From positions 535,001-562,500 of the forward strand of contig OZ026565.1 of the NCBI GenBank assembly GCA_964020155.1: a stretch of DNA of 27,500 bases. The letters are read 5' to 3'. The notes beneath the pieces are model-generated. The model did no database searches and had not been told where the DNA came from. It saw nothing but the letters and a program-made list of their open reading frames with translations. The translations under genes were made by a program, and so were the position numbers. This document shows positions 1 to 9,222 of the stretch, one piece after another; positions within the stretch are counted from its first letter, which is position 1, and each line of letters opens with the position of its first letter. This DNA comes from Chondrilla cf. caribensis. Its lineage: Eukaryota > Porifera > Demospongiae > Chondrillida > Chondrillidae.

Positions 1-348
1 CTCTATAATCTACCCACATGTTGAGATCTCCCCATCATTGTAGACTGTACTGAGTGGACCTCTATAATCTACCCACATGTTGAGATCCCCCCATCATTGT
101 AGACTGTACTGAGTGAACCTCTATAATCCACCCACATGTTGAGATCTCCCCATCAGTATAGACTGTACTGAGTGAACCTCTATAACCTACCCACATGTTG
201 AGATCTCCCCATCATTGTAGACTGTACTGAGTGAACCTCTATAATAATCTACTCAATGTTGAGATCTCGCCATCATTGTAGACTGTACTGAGTGAACCTC
301 TATAATCTACCCACATGTTAAAATCTCACCATCACTGAGGACTGCATT
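1..348. repeat. 59-bp minisatellite, six copies
   Basis: Six head-to-tail copies of a unit of about 59 bp begin near 1, 60, 119, 178, 237 and 298. Each opens with CTCTATAATCTACCCACATG and ends with GACTGTACTGAGTGAAC. The fifth copy has a small insertion, and the last decays after about 50 bp. The array runs off the left edge of the window, so its true length is unknown. It probably lies in an intron of the gene whose last exon may start at 423. Confidence 0.95.
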
Positions 349-422
349 GATCAAATATGATTCATACAATATGCATGTACCAATTTGTCATAATTCTCTT
401 CTCCCTATATACAAAAATACAG

Positions 423-611
423 GCTACGGACTATCAGTCCTTACGTGTGAAACGAGCTGCATCCACTGGGGAGAAAGTAGCCCTTGTAACCCTCAGTGTT
501 GCCACCACCCTTGCTGTCCTGGGCATATCCGTGGCCATGTTGTCGGGCTGGAAAGGACAGGGTCTGAGTTCCATTTTTCGAAAGGTTTCCAGTTTCACGA
601 GCGGCTTGTGA
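423..611 (+). CDS. Probable last exon of an unidentified single-pass membrane protein
   Basis: An acceptor (pyrimidine-rich stretch, then ATACAG at 417-422) opens a frame of 62 codons ending in TGA at 609-611. The peptide starts ATDYQSLRVKRAAS, carries one hydrophobic stretch of about 22 residues (VALVTLSVATTLAVLGISVA...), and ends in a short basic tail (WKGQG...FRKVSSFTSGL). This looks like the C-terminal membrane anchor of a protein whose earlier exons lie left of the window. The RVKR just before the hydrophobic segment resembles a furin-type cleavage site. A start at the in-frame ATG at 357 would give an 84-residue small membrane protein instead. It is tail-to-tail with HDAC11. I do not recognise the family, and no clear AATAAA follows. 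Confidence 0.4.
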   Translation, partial: ATDYQSLRVKRAASTGEKVALVTLSVATTLAVLGISVAMLSGWKGQGLSSIFRKVSSFTSGL

Positions 612-1385
612 ACTCAATTATCGTTGCTAGTCCCCAACGGCCGTTGTATTTATCCTTTGTATCTTATGTGTACAAGTGCATCCATTTATTGAATTCAATT
701 TATCATTTCATCAGTTACACACGAGTTTTAATGTCACTTAGACATTGTTGTGAGAACCATCACAATTAAGGATTTCTATAATGCTGAATCGAATTCAAAT
801 TGTACACTTCGTTCAAGCAAGATTATAAGAAGCACAATTGCCATCCTATTATTAGATAGGTAATGATAGTACAGTACTTTATATTATTATCCACCGAACT
901 TTTTGTCTGCCACGATTTTCCAGTACCAAATGGGGGGGGGGATTGCGCTCGATATAGGCTACACAACATAATATACATTCCTATGCATTACCACAACAAT
1001 GAATTTATATGATATTTATGTTAAGCGAGAAAAAATGACTGACTCTGGCCTCCCAGCTAGAATAGCATCTTCTGCATTCACAGAATCACCAAGTACATAG
1101 TCTCTGTGGAAAGTCCCTGTAAAGATCTCCATATGTAGATGTCTTTGACCCTGAGTGGGTGACCTTTTTTTCAAAAAAATTTTTCCTAGAGTTTGAAATG
1201 AACACCTTGAATGTACGAATTCACAAATTTGCACAATTTATATGCTGTGTCTCTTAACCAACTTATGATTGCATATATGAGATCATGCAAAAAAAACCTT
1301 TTGTACAAATTTACACCAAAAATAATGTTGAATTCCATACAAAATTAATATTGCAATTTTAATTGGAACTGTCGGAATTAGCTGG
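612..1385. other. Intergenic region between two convergent gene ends
   Basis: No coding region is convincing here. The stretch holds a run of ten G at 932-941 and a truncated SINE copy at about 1047-1171 (listed separately). The rest is AT-rich. The 3' UTR of HDAC11 must start at its right edge. Confidence 0.6.
1047..1171 (+). repeat. 5'-truncated SINE copy
   Basis: This stretch matches, in opposite orientation, the body and 3' end of the repeats at 8555-8862 and 22264-22425. Shared blocks are GGCCTCCCAGCTAGAATAG, GTGGAAAGTCCCTGTA and GAGTGGGTGACC followed by a T run. It lacks the tRNA-like head seen at 8785-8858, so it is a truncated insertion. Confidence 0.75.
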
Positions 1386-2781
1386 TCAATCTTCAGTTTC
1401 TGTTTCCATTTTTCCTGCAACATCAACCAAATGGGAAGCTGAACTGGGCTCAGTCGGAACCACATTCGGTCCTGGAATCCAACCCTTCTCGTTCAAATTC
1501 AAGATCGACCTAGCTATTACTTCTGCATTGTTTCTCTGGTAACCACCACTGGTTACCATGACAATGGGGATCCCCTTCTCCCTCACATAGCGGAATACAT
1601 ACTCATCTCTACTCTGAACTCCCTAAAGGGCAGGAAATGAATACAACAACAGAGCAACTTGCTTTGTGAGCACCCTGGTCAGTTCAGTGTAGTACAGAGT
1701 ACAGTGACGGTCAGGGAACCTTTATTCTGTCTAATATACGTACGTATGTGTACATTCTGCATACATGCAGGATTCCACACAAAGCAACCTTCTCACCGAA
1801 CACCCCGTGTAGTACATACCCTTGTTAGCACGTCTACTTCACTTGGTCTCTGAACACTATATACGCAGTACGTGCTAGTGCTGGAAATTGGCTGTAATTT
1901 TCAAATCAATCATCAGTGCAGAGAAACTGATTTGTTAATCGATTAATCACCGGAAGTGATTAAGTGGACCTACGTAACTGGAAGCCGCTCCCACTTGATT
2001 ATACAGAATAGTCATCCCATAGATGTGATGTGGAGTCTTTAGAGCCCTTTTCACATTTCCAGTACTCTTGAAGTACCAAATTGAACCCATGGAGTGAAGG
2101 TTGTGGGAAATAAGGTGGGGTGGCATTCTGTTCTATTCACTTAATCGTTTTCTGCAATTAATCAATTTGTTTGCACTATTAACGATAATCAGATTTGAAA
2201 TAAAAATAATTAATAGATCAATCCTCCATATGTGTTGGCATTAAACTATCCTTGAACCTATATAATATGTGCACAAGCACCACATGACTATGCTTGGGGC
2301 GGTGAAGGTGTCCTTTCAGCACTGCAACTTACTTCGGGTGTGATGTCAAGTTGTCCAAGTTGATCACCAATCAAGATGTCTGTCCCTGCATTATAGACCA
2401 CTAAGTCTGGTTTGAAAGAGTCTAGACGGCTAGGCAGCTTCCTGCAGTGTATGTGCATGAGTGCACGTGTGTGTGTGCGTACGTGCATGCGTATGTTTGC
2501 ATGTAATAAACAAAGTGTGTGTAAATAGTGATTTTTGACCACGACATACCAAACCACTCACTCTTGTATGTGTCTCAGATACACGTCATCAGGTGTGTGC
2601 ATATCCAATTCCACCTGACACGTTATAGCCCCTACAGAGATCATATTGGTAGGCCGGTGTGTGAGAGGGGAACAGGCACAATAAATGTACAATATGTGCA
2701 TGTGTTTACAAGCACACGCACACACACACATGCGCATGCACATACACACATGCGTATACACACACACACTAGTACACACAC

Positions 2782-2874
<93 letters not shown>

Positions 2875-3151
2875 TACACATACACAACACATACACACAC
2901 ACACACACTGCTACCTACGTTTAGCATGTCTATCCCCAGGATAAATCCACCGGTTGTACATGTCTAGAATGTACACATCCTCATCGTCCATGAAGTCTCT
3001 TTCGTGACCGTTACCTTGATGAGCATCGAAGTCTACTATCATCACCTTCCTGATACCTTCCAGGTGCTTTTGAGCAAACTGAGGGTAAGATTATTGAAAA
3101 CAGTGTGCTTAAAGCTTGGAGGAGACTGACACCTATAGACAATGTTACTTA

Positions 3152-3214
<63 letters not shown>

Positions 3215-3817
3215 TAATACACAACGTGATGTCAGCATAAGCACAAAACCCTCCACCTTCCTCAGCAGAACAGTGGTGAAAACCTCCACCAAGGTTTATG
3301 GCCCAGCCTCTCTCCTTGGCTAGTTTGGCAGCCTATACACAAGAAGAGTAGTGAGAGAGAGAGATTGTAGGGATACATAGGGATGTTTCAAGAGTTCTAA
3401 ATAATATGTAGTGGATAAGTCACAGACTCAAAGTGATTTTTAAGTGACTGTCTAGACTGTGTCTTGATGTTATTTGTTTGCATTCATTTCTTTTATCAAT
3501 ATCCTGTCAGTTAACTTGCGTGGCTTATGTGTGTTCTATTGAACCAAGTGTATTTCAGTTGGCAGTCATGATCAGCAAGCAAGCTAGCAATGTAGCACCC
3601 TGACAGTTCAAGCAGTAATAATCCAGTGACCAACGGTGTTTGCACGATAGTTCTGCCAAAGTGCCCCTCTTCCCGATAAATACATACACATGTACGTATG
3701 TGCACCTCCTCTATACACAAATGCATACACACATACGTACACACACATGTACACATGCACATGCACACACACACATACACAAGCATACATGTACATATGT
3801 ACACACGCACGCACACA

Positions 3818-3880
<63 letters not shown>

Positions 3881-3917
3881 AAGCATACATGTACATATGT
3901 ACACACGCACGCACACA

Positions 3918-3975
<58 letters not shown>

Positions 3976-4968
3976 CATACCAATATTGTGCCCCCAGTCT
4001 GCTTGCGAAACTTGGACAGCAAACGAGACTGAACAATGAAGTTGGGGAGTATGGCAACAGGCGGTACTTCGGTTATCATGGCAACCGTGTAGCTTGACTG
4101 AGCAGATGGAACAACACAAACATCCCATTGATTAAAATATTGAGCTTCTAAGAATTGTGTGATGATAATTAATTACATATTATCAGAAAATTGCAATTTA
4201 ATTGTATTTGACAGATATCAACTTGTATTGTCATTCTAGACGTTGAATGTGTTGTGAATGTGTGCCATGTGTGAAGGGGTGTGGGTGACTCATGTGTTGT
4301 GAATGTGTGCCATGTGTGAAGGGGTGTGGGTGACTCATGTGTTGTGAATGTGTGCCATGTGTGAAGGGGTGTGGGTGACTCATGTGTTGTGAATGTGTGC
4401 CATGTGTGAAGGGGTGTGGGTGACTCATGTGTTGTGAATGTGTGCCATGTGTGAAGGGGTGTTGGTGACTCGTGTTGTGAATGTGTGCCATGTGTGAAGG
4501 GGTGTTGGTGACTCATGTGTTGTGAATGTGTGCCATGTGTGAAGGGGTGTGGGTGACTCATGTGTTGTGAATGTGTGCCATGTGTGAAGGGGTGTGGGTG
4601 ACTCACTCTGAGGCTGTCAATGTACTCTTGCGTGTGTACCTGCCTCAGTTCATCGTTGGTGGCTTCCAGGGGCTTGACCACCTCAGAAGACGTTAACATT
4701 TTATTTTCTGAAGAGGATTAAAGGACAGCATGATGTGGTCAATGAATTCCTCCATTCGAAGCAAACCTGTCAGATATTGATATATCTTGCCCCATTTCGC
4801 ACTGTCGAAAGGGTGTATTCTCTCCAGTCCAGCAAAGCTGATATTGTACTCGTCCGAGTATATTATCGGCCAGTGTTTCGCCGTGAATGAGACGCTATAA
4901 AGCCTGACTCCTTCATTGTCGGAATTGTCCCCTTCTTGGGGCTGTGGCTCGCTATGTGAAGCACCCAT
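1386..4968 (-). CDS. HDAC11: Histone deacetylase 11, eight exons, 371 aa
   Basis: Class IV zinc-dependent deacylase; family members remove acetyl and long-chain fatty acyl groups from lysine. Exons on the minus strand: 4968-4767, 4707-4607, 4097-3981, 3332-3213, 3078-2919, 2631-2562, 2441-2333 and 1622-1386. All junctions are GT-AG and all phases agree. Zinc and active-site landmarks are intact: GGGFHHCS (His159/His160), DFDAHQGNGHERDF (Asp198, His200), NAGTD (Asp278) and TSGGYQ (Tyr321). The N-terminal landmark is KHWPIIYSDEYNISFAGLER, and the protein follows human HDAC11 without gaps through the catalytic core. The frame is open upstream to 5019, but the only ATG before the conserved core is at 4968. 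This gives an acidic N-terminal extension of about 25 residues over the mammalian protein. Introns are 59 to about 710 bp. Several carry GT repeats on the sense strand, one carries a 45-bp minisatellite, and intron 7 holds a hAT-like MITE. Head-to-head with RIBC2. Confidence 0.95.
1876..2225. mobile_element. hAT-like non-autonomous repeat, copy 1 (HDAC11 intron 7)
   Basis: About 350 bp closely match 15593-15944 in the same orientation along their whole length. Shared blocks include TTAATCGATTAATCACCG, GTGATGTGGAGTCTTTAGA, AACCCATGGAGTGAAGGTT and the end GATAATCAGA.TTGAAATAAAAAT. The left end reads TAGTGCTGGAAATTGG. In copy 2 the right end, reversed, reads TAGTCCTGGGTGGATTGG, so the element has imperfect terminal inverted repeats. 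It has no coding capacity. The right terminus of this copy is eroded, and I cannot see a clean 8-bp target duplication. Confidence 0.7.
2705..2910 (-). repeat. (GT)n microsatellite in HDAC11 intron 5
   Basis: Long interrupted CA tracts on the plus strand are GT on the HDAC11 sense strand. They begin about nine bases after the exon 5 donor (GTAGGTAG) and spread through most of the intron. Long cysteine/valine or histidine/threonine frames over it are artefacts of the repeat. Confidence 0.9.
3154..3212 (-). repeat. (GT)n microsatellite starting at the HDAC11 exon 4 donor
   Basis: The exon ends ATTAAG at 3213 and the very next base on the sense strand begins an uninterrupted GT run of about 29 units. 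The splice donor is therefore the first unit of the microsatellite. Confidence 0.92.
3750..3973 (-). repeat. (GT)n microsatellite with an internal duplication, HDAC11 intron 3
   Basis: The sense strand reads GTATGACT and then long GT tracts. An interrupted block (plus strand: CATACACAAGCATACATGTACATATGTACACACGCACGC) occurs twice, near 3773 and 3873. This shows that a unit of about 100 bp, including its CA tract, was duplicated in tandem. Confidence 0.88.
4246..4606 (-). repeat. 45-bp minisatellite at the HDAC11 exon 2 donor, with AP-1 consensus sites
   Basis: Eight copies of a 45-bp unit (plus strand core GTGCCATGTGTGAAGGGG) fill the start of intron 2. The copy next to exon 2 contains the real donor GTGAGTCACC; the others read ATGAGTCACC at the same place (one ACGAGTCACC). 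Seven copies hold the AP-1/TRE heptamer TGACTCA, at 4286, 4331, 4376, 4421, 4509, 4554 and 4599. The eighth, at 4466, reads TGACTCG. The unit length is a multiple of three, so the array stays open in frame with exon 2 (15-residue repeats), but homology shows it is intronic. Confidence 0.93.
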
Positions 4969-5128
4969 GGACAGTCGGCTGGGATCTCCTAAACGGTAGT
5001 GAACCCCGTGCGATATCAAGGATAGGTAGTTAGTACTGCAACTGAAAGATCTAGTAGGGTCTATAATGGGGTCAAGTTACAATGTGCTGAGTATGGAGTT
5101 TGAAGTGGAAATCGGAACGGAACGGGTG

Positions 5129-5140
5129 GATCACGTGATC
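5129..5140. promoter_or_regulatory. Palindromic E-box between HDAC11 and RIBC2
   Basis: GATCACGTGATC is a perfect 12-bp palindrome with the core CACGTG at 5132-5137. This is the class of site bound by USF, MITF/TFE and MYC/MAX-type factors. It lies 17 bp from the start of the X-box in the shared promoter region. Use as a promoter element is inferred from position. Confidence 0.5.
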
Positions 5141-5145
5141 GCTCG

Positions 5146-5159
5146 GTTTCCATGGAGAC
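5146..5159 (+). promoter_or_regulatory. RFX X-box in the RIBC2/HDAC11 shared promoter
   Basis: GTTTCCATGGAGAC matches the X-box consensus of RFX transcription factors (GTNRCC/GTTNCC half site, AT spacer, GGNRAC half site). RFX factors drive ciliary genes in animals. The site is only 25 bp upstream of the RIBC2 start codon, and RIBC2 is a ciliary doublet-microtubule protein. Sequence and context therefore agree well. Confidence 0.75.
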
Positions 5160-5183
5160 ACACTCGTCTGAACTCGGGAGAAC

Positions 5184-6990
5184 ATGTACAAGGTGGACGT
5201 TCGCGTGGACGCCAAGGAATCTGCTGCTGTAGAGCGACGCCGCATTCAAGAGCAGCAGCGACAGAGCAGAATATTTGATGCCAGACAACGTCTTATCGGG
5301 GTAATTGTCTCTAGCGGCCTTTTCGTTTGATTTTATCCACATTTAACTCGTTGACTACCACTGTAGTGGTCAATCGTTCAATGACTGATTGTACGTACGT
5401 ACGTGCCTCCTGCATGTGTGTTACATTGTGGACCTCCCACAGGTTGACGTCAATGCCTTCGAACAACAAGTGCAAGAGAGACAAATAAAGGAAGAAATTT
5501 CTAAGCAAAGGGATGATGCATTCGGTGGGGACTAGTAATGTGTTCTTCTGTAAATGTCAATGTTTGTGGAATGTAAAGTATAATAATGATAAATATAATG
5601 ACTGTAATTATGAGTACATAATGCATGTATTCATGGTTACCAACACAAGTTTAATGGCAAGGTAGTCATGCATCTGGTCCTCCGATCTAAGTAAGTCCAG
5701 GAGGTTGTCTTGAGTGCTGATTGTCATCACAGGAGAGTTGTCTTGAGTGCTGATCGTCATCACAGGAGAGTCGTCTTGAGTGCAGAGAGTCGTCAATGTC
5801 AAATGTGTGTTTTCGGTCTGTACGTGATGTGAAGTGTCTCCCTGTAGCTTCCGATATGATCAGGAATGACAAGATAGTACAGCTGATGGAAGAAAGACAA
5901 GCCAAGGACATCAGAAAACTCAATATGGTTAGTTTGGTCACATCTATGTATGTCTTCTACACATATTTGTTTTAAATCTGCTTCCTTTTTCATCATTTTA
6001 TACATTAGCATATTCATTTTTTGTCAATTTTATTTACAGTGAATACTCGTTAATCCACCGTGATTCATTTTCAAAGAATATGGTGGATTAACTGGATATT
6101 CATTGGTACTTGTACATTATACTGGTACTGGGAAATTGTGGCAGATTAAAAGGTTTAGGGGATTAATGAGAATTCACTGTGTTTGGAAGCATACTCCACT
6201 TGTGTAAGGGATATAACTACATTCCTTGTACATATGTACAATGAATACTCGTTAATCCGTTGCAATTAGTTTCCGAAGAATATGGTGGATTAACGATTAT
6301 GGCAGATTAATTGGATATCCATTGGTACTTGTACATTATATTTGTACTGGGAAATTGTGGTGGATTATATGGTTTGGTGGATAAAGGCATGATGAATTAA
6401 CAAGAATTTACTGTATTGCTTCAGACTGTCAATGACTACCGCAAGGAGCATCAGAGAGCGGTGGACAGAAAGGAGTTTTATCTAAATGACCCAGATGCCA
6501 AAAAGAAGGATCTTCCCGCAAGAGTAAGTGATTGTTGCTTTAATTCCATGTATATACGTACGTATTCAGTTATATACGTATGTATATGTATATTATGTTT
6601 TTTGTGCACTTAACGTAGGTACTTTTGATAACCCATGTAGAATTTTACATATGTACGTACATACGTATGTACATACGTATGTACGTACGTATGTAAGTTT
6701 ATATTTATGTACACACATGCATATGTACGTATGTACTATCTAACACAGAGTCCCTCTCCTTGTAAATTTAACTGAAAAGGTCTTTTTTGGTCCTTCGAAT
6801 ATATAAATGTACATAATGTATATTATTTATATGCGTATGTGTATGGACGATATTATGCGTGTACGTATATACTGTACTTATTCGGTAGGTATCTGATGAT
6901 GACCCTAGATGTAGTGTGTCTGGAGTACAGAAACTCCTTGGAGAAGATTTGGGCTATGAGGGCCGTAAAAAGGACCAACAGGAGCAGAAC

Positions 6991-7032
<42 letters not shown>

Positions 7033-8098
7033 TGACCCATACAGTCTCCTCTCAATAACACACATTCACAGCACGTCTAGGACTTCAAAGATTGTTCACA
7101 TCATGTACGTAAGTAGTCACTCCTACTTCCACCTATCCTACCATATGTAGAGAGTGGACAAAGCTTCAAGTCCAAGAGAAGGAACATCATGCTGGTGAAG
7201 AAGAGTATTCAAAGAAGCTATACGACCTTAAGGCAATTGAGCTTGATGAGCGTCTTGTTGCGTTGACCATTGCTGAGCAGGAAACCAAGCGTAGAATCAA
7301 CATGGCCACTAAGGAACTAAACAGGCAGCAGGTTTGTATGGTATCACTTGAGGTGTTGTATTGTGGTCACTGTCACCATCCAAGTTTTCACTACATACGT
7401 ACGTATCAAGATCTTATTGTTGATACCCGAAGCACTGTACGTACATACGTATGTATATTCGTCTCTCATTCAAAAGTGAACAGCAGTGTTGTTTGATATA
7501 TTTGTGTAGGCCAGTGAGAAGGTTGCCAAAGAGAGGCTAAACAAGACACAGGAAGAAGAGGATAACTTCACAGAGATGTCAAATATGATAAGTGGAGATA
7601 TGCTTTCAGAGAACCCTGATGTGGCCATAAGTGCTTTTGGCCCTAACAGGTGTGTGTGTGTGTGTAGTAGTAGTAGTAGTAGTAGTAGTAGTGTGTTCAT
7701 GATTCACTGTTTGAGATTTGACTATACGTATATGTACGTACGTACGTACATTACATCTTCATAGGGTGATCCCTGACAGATGGAAAGGGATGTCTCCGGA
7801 GCAAGTCAAGAACATCAGAGACACCCAAGCTGCTCAAAGAGAAGAGAAACGAGTAAGCACAACGATCTCTGTACACATCATCTCCAATGTGAAGGGATCT
7901 CACGATCAAGCGTGTGATCTGTTTCACCGATAGAGACTGTCTGAGGAAGAAGATCAGATGAAGAGGGAGTGGGACAGGAGAAGAGTAGCAGAGGCCAGGG
8001 CTGGTCTGCTGTTGGAGAGAAAATCAGAAAAGACAAAAAAGGAAATTAAAAAGAAGCTGGCAGAAGAGAACAGACAGTTAGCAATGGAGCAAAAAGCA

Positions 8099-8151
<53 letters not shown>

Positions 8152-8282
8152 TGTGAGTGTGTATTGAAACATGCTTCATCTTTGTGTCCTCTTGCTATAG
8201 AATGGAGCATCTGAACAAAGTAGTGTACACCAACGAACCAAGTACACAATATTTCAGTCAGTTCAACACTTCAAGTCGCTAG
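5184..8282 (+). CDS. RIBC2: RIB43A-like coiled-coil protein 2, ten exons, 379 aa
   Basis: RIB43A-family protein, a microtubule inner protein of the protofilament ribbon in ciliary and flagellar doublets. Exons: 5184-5300, 5443-5524, 5848-5927, 6425-6523, 6889-6992, 7151-7331, 7510-7649, 7765-7852, 7934-8100 and 8201-8282. Phases agree across all nine introns, and the total length fits the family (about 380 aa). Recognisable stretches are RRRIQEQQRQSRIFDARQR near the N-terminus, SDDDPRCSVSGVQKLLGEDL, EEDNFTEMSNMISGDMLSEN, FGPNRVIPDRWKGMSPEQ and the end VVYTNEPSTQYFSQFNTSSR. The protein is almost entirely charged alpha-helix/coiled coil with no signal peptide or membrane segment. Introns are short; three (5, 7 and 9) start directly with a GT microsatellite, and intron 3 holds two MITEs. 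RIBC1 is a close paralogue in vertebrates, but the sequence is nearer to RIBC2 as I recall it. Confidence 0.93.
5698..5795. repeat. 33-bp tandem repeat in RIBC2 intron 2
   Basis: Nearly three copies of a 33-bp unit (TTGTCTTGAGTGCTGAT.GTC followed by ATCACAGGAGAG) lie just upstream of exon 3. The array stays open on the minus strand but shows no other coding character. Confidence 0.8.
6037..6179. mobile_element. pogo-like MITE, copy A (RIBC2 intron 3)
   Basis: A 143-bp element starts CAGTGAATACTCGTTAATCC. Its right end, reversed, reads CAGTGAATTCTCATTAATCC, giving about 20-bp inverted ends. TA precedes it at 6035-6036; TG follows it, so one copy of the TA target duplication has mutated. It is closely related to the element at 6239-6413. 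Confidence 0.75.
6239..6413. mobile_element. pogo-like MITE, copy B (RIBC2 intron 3)
   Basis: A 175-bp element starts CAATGAATACTCGTTAATCC. Its right end, reversed, reads CAGTAAATTCTTGTTAATTC. It is flanked by TA on both sides (6237-6238 and 6414-6415), the target duplication of Tc1/mariner/pogo elements. It shares most of its interior with copy A, 60 bp upstream. It ends 11 bp before exon 4, so the RIBC2 acceptor lies directly against it. Confidence 0.8.
6540..6740. repeat. ACGT/TACG-rich tract in RIBC2 intron 4
   Basis: Repeated TACGTA and CATACGTATG motifs, densest at 6650-6740. Similar short tracts lie at 5394-5405, 7735-7750, 12375-12420, 14595-14610 and 15378-15400. They are self-complementary and CpG-containing, and all are in introns or between genes. 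Confidence 0.7.
6993..7031 (+). repeat. (GT)n microsatellite at the RIBC2 exon 5 donor
   Basis: Exon 5 ends CAGAACAG at 6992 and an uninterrupted GT run begins at the next base. The donor dinucleotide is the first repeat unit. Confidence 0.92.
7650..7692 (+). repeat. (GT)n then (AGT)n at the RIBC2 exon 7 donor
   Basis: Exon 7 ends CCTAACAG at 7649. The intron opens with about eight GT units followed by about nine AGT units. The same order of AGT/GGT and GT blocks, inverted, occurs at 24020-24168 in the fucosyltransferase 2 locus. Confidence 0.9.
8101..8161 (+). repeat. (GT)n microsatellite at the RIBC2 exon 9 donor
   Basis: Exon 9 ends AAAGCAAG at 8100. A GT run of about 24 units starts at the next base, ending in GAGTGTGAGTGTGT. 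Confidence 0.92.
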
Positions 8283-8554
8283 CCTCATGGCGATTCTTTA
8301 GTATTACAACATTAATGATACTATGTGTGATATGTTAGTATTATGAAATTATATGCAATGTATATATAGTATAACTAATTCAAATAATAGTGTTATTACT
8401 GAGCGTTAGCGAGGTTAATTGTTTCCGGTCCAAAGCGAGTCGAAAGTTGGTCGCCCACGCATCTAATTGCTTTTCTTCGGGGCAAACGTCAAATTATGGT
8501 CCATTTGCACTTTCTTTGTAATGATGGTTATGGGTGGTTTATGGCCTTCAGTTG

Positions 8555-8862
8555 AAAAAAAAATAAAAATAAAAAAGGTCACCCACTCGGGGTCGAACAA
8601 ACCCATGGTCGGTTTTATAGGGACTTTCCACAGGTACTGTGTACTTGGTCATTCCGCGAATGCAGAAGACACTATTCTAGCTGGGAGGTCAGCCGCGAGT
8701 CCCAAAGCTCCCCCCTACGGTTCTTTGTAGAGAGTATTGCGACTGACCACCAGGAAGTGAGCTCTTTTTTTTCAGAGAAAAAAACCGTCCTTTCGAGGTT
8801 TCGAACCCGCGACCTGGAGCCTAGAGTCGTGTCACCTGACCAACCGGCTACCGTGACCTATC
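8555..8862 (-). mobile_element. tRNA-derived SINE, longest copy in the window
   Basis: Read on the minus strand, the element opens with a tRNA-like head (8858-8785). It has an A-box-like GTAGCCGGTTGGTCAGG (8851-8835) and a B box GGGTTCGAAACC (8808-8797), close to the Pol III consensus GGTTCGANNCC. The body contains GGCTGACCTCCCAGCTAGAA, GTGGAAAGTCCCTATAAAAC and GAGTGGGTGACC. It ends in a T/A-rich tail at 8576-8555. Body copies at 1047-1171 and 22264-22425 show that this is a family. The head does not fold into a clean cloverleaf, so it is a decayed SINE, not a tRNA gene. Confidence 0.7.
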
Positions 8863-8965
8863 TATTTTATTATTAGTATCTGCGTTATTTATAGTTGCCC
8901 TAAGTGTGAAATTTGATAAAAATGATAAAAGTGGAGTCGCAGAAGCCTTCTCCAGCACTCAAAAT

Positions 8966-9150
8966 ACTTGGACGTCTACTTTAGGTTTGAAAAAAAACTT
9001 TGCTGGAGGTATAAAGTTCGGTGAAGCCGTTTCGCTTGAATTCTAGCCGAATTTCTAATTCTCGGCCTTTTGAAATCGGCCATCTTTTTTGCCCAATATA
9101 AAATATAATATAAATTCACTGTTTCAGTTACGTGTAAGAACACATTATGA
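8966..9150 (+). repeat. Dispersed repeat, copy 1
   Basis: This is alignable with 26590-26790 in the same orientation. Shared blocks include GAATTCTAGCC, AATCGGCCAT, AATTCACTGTT and the end GAACACAT. No coding capacity or clear terminal structure is visible. Confidence 0.55.
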
Positions 9151-9222
9151 CATTATGTTACCTAAAGACTCGTGACAGATTCTAATGATCAGTGCGTACT
9201 GGAGATGGGTGCAGTGGAAACG

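Larger units (their letters stand above)
8283..9222. other. Intergenic stretch between RIBC2 and the pogo-like element
   Basis: It holds the 3' UTR of RIBC2 at the left, a SINE at 8555-8862 and a dispersed repeat at 8966-9150, both listed separately. No exon is convincing. In particular, I could not find an upstream exon for the ankyrin-repeat gene here. Confidence 0.6.

Noticed and set aside
2558..4128. Long frames of Cys/Val or His/Thr repeats on both strands
   Set aside because: They are translations of CA/GT microsatellites inside HDAC11 introns and have no codon or domain character.
4169..4606. Frame continuing HDAC11 exon 2 into 15-residue HPHPFTHGTHSQHMS-type repeats
   Set aside because: The exon must stop at the GTGAGT donor at 4606, because the next conserved residues (SSYTVAMITEVPPV) are in the exon starting at 4097. 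The array is intronic.
8785..8858. Functional tRNA gene on the minus strand
   Set aside because: A- and B-box-like motifs are present, but the stems do not pair cleanly and the head leads into a repeat body with other copies in the window. It is a SINE head.
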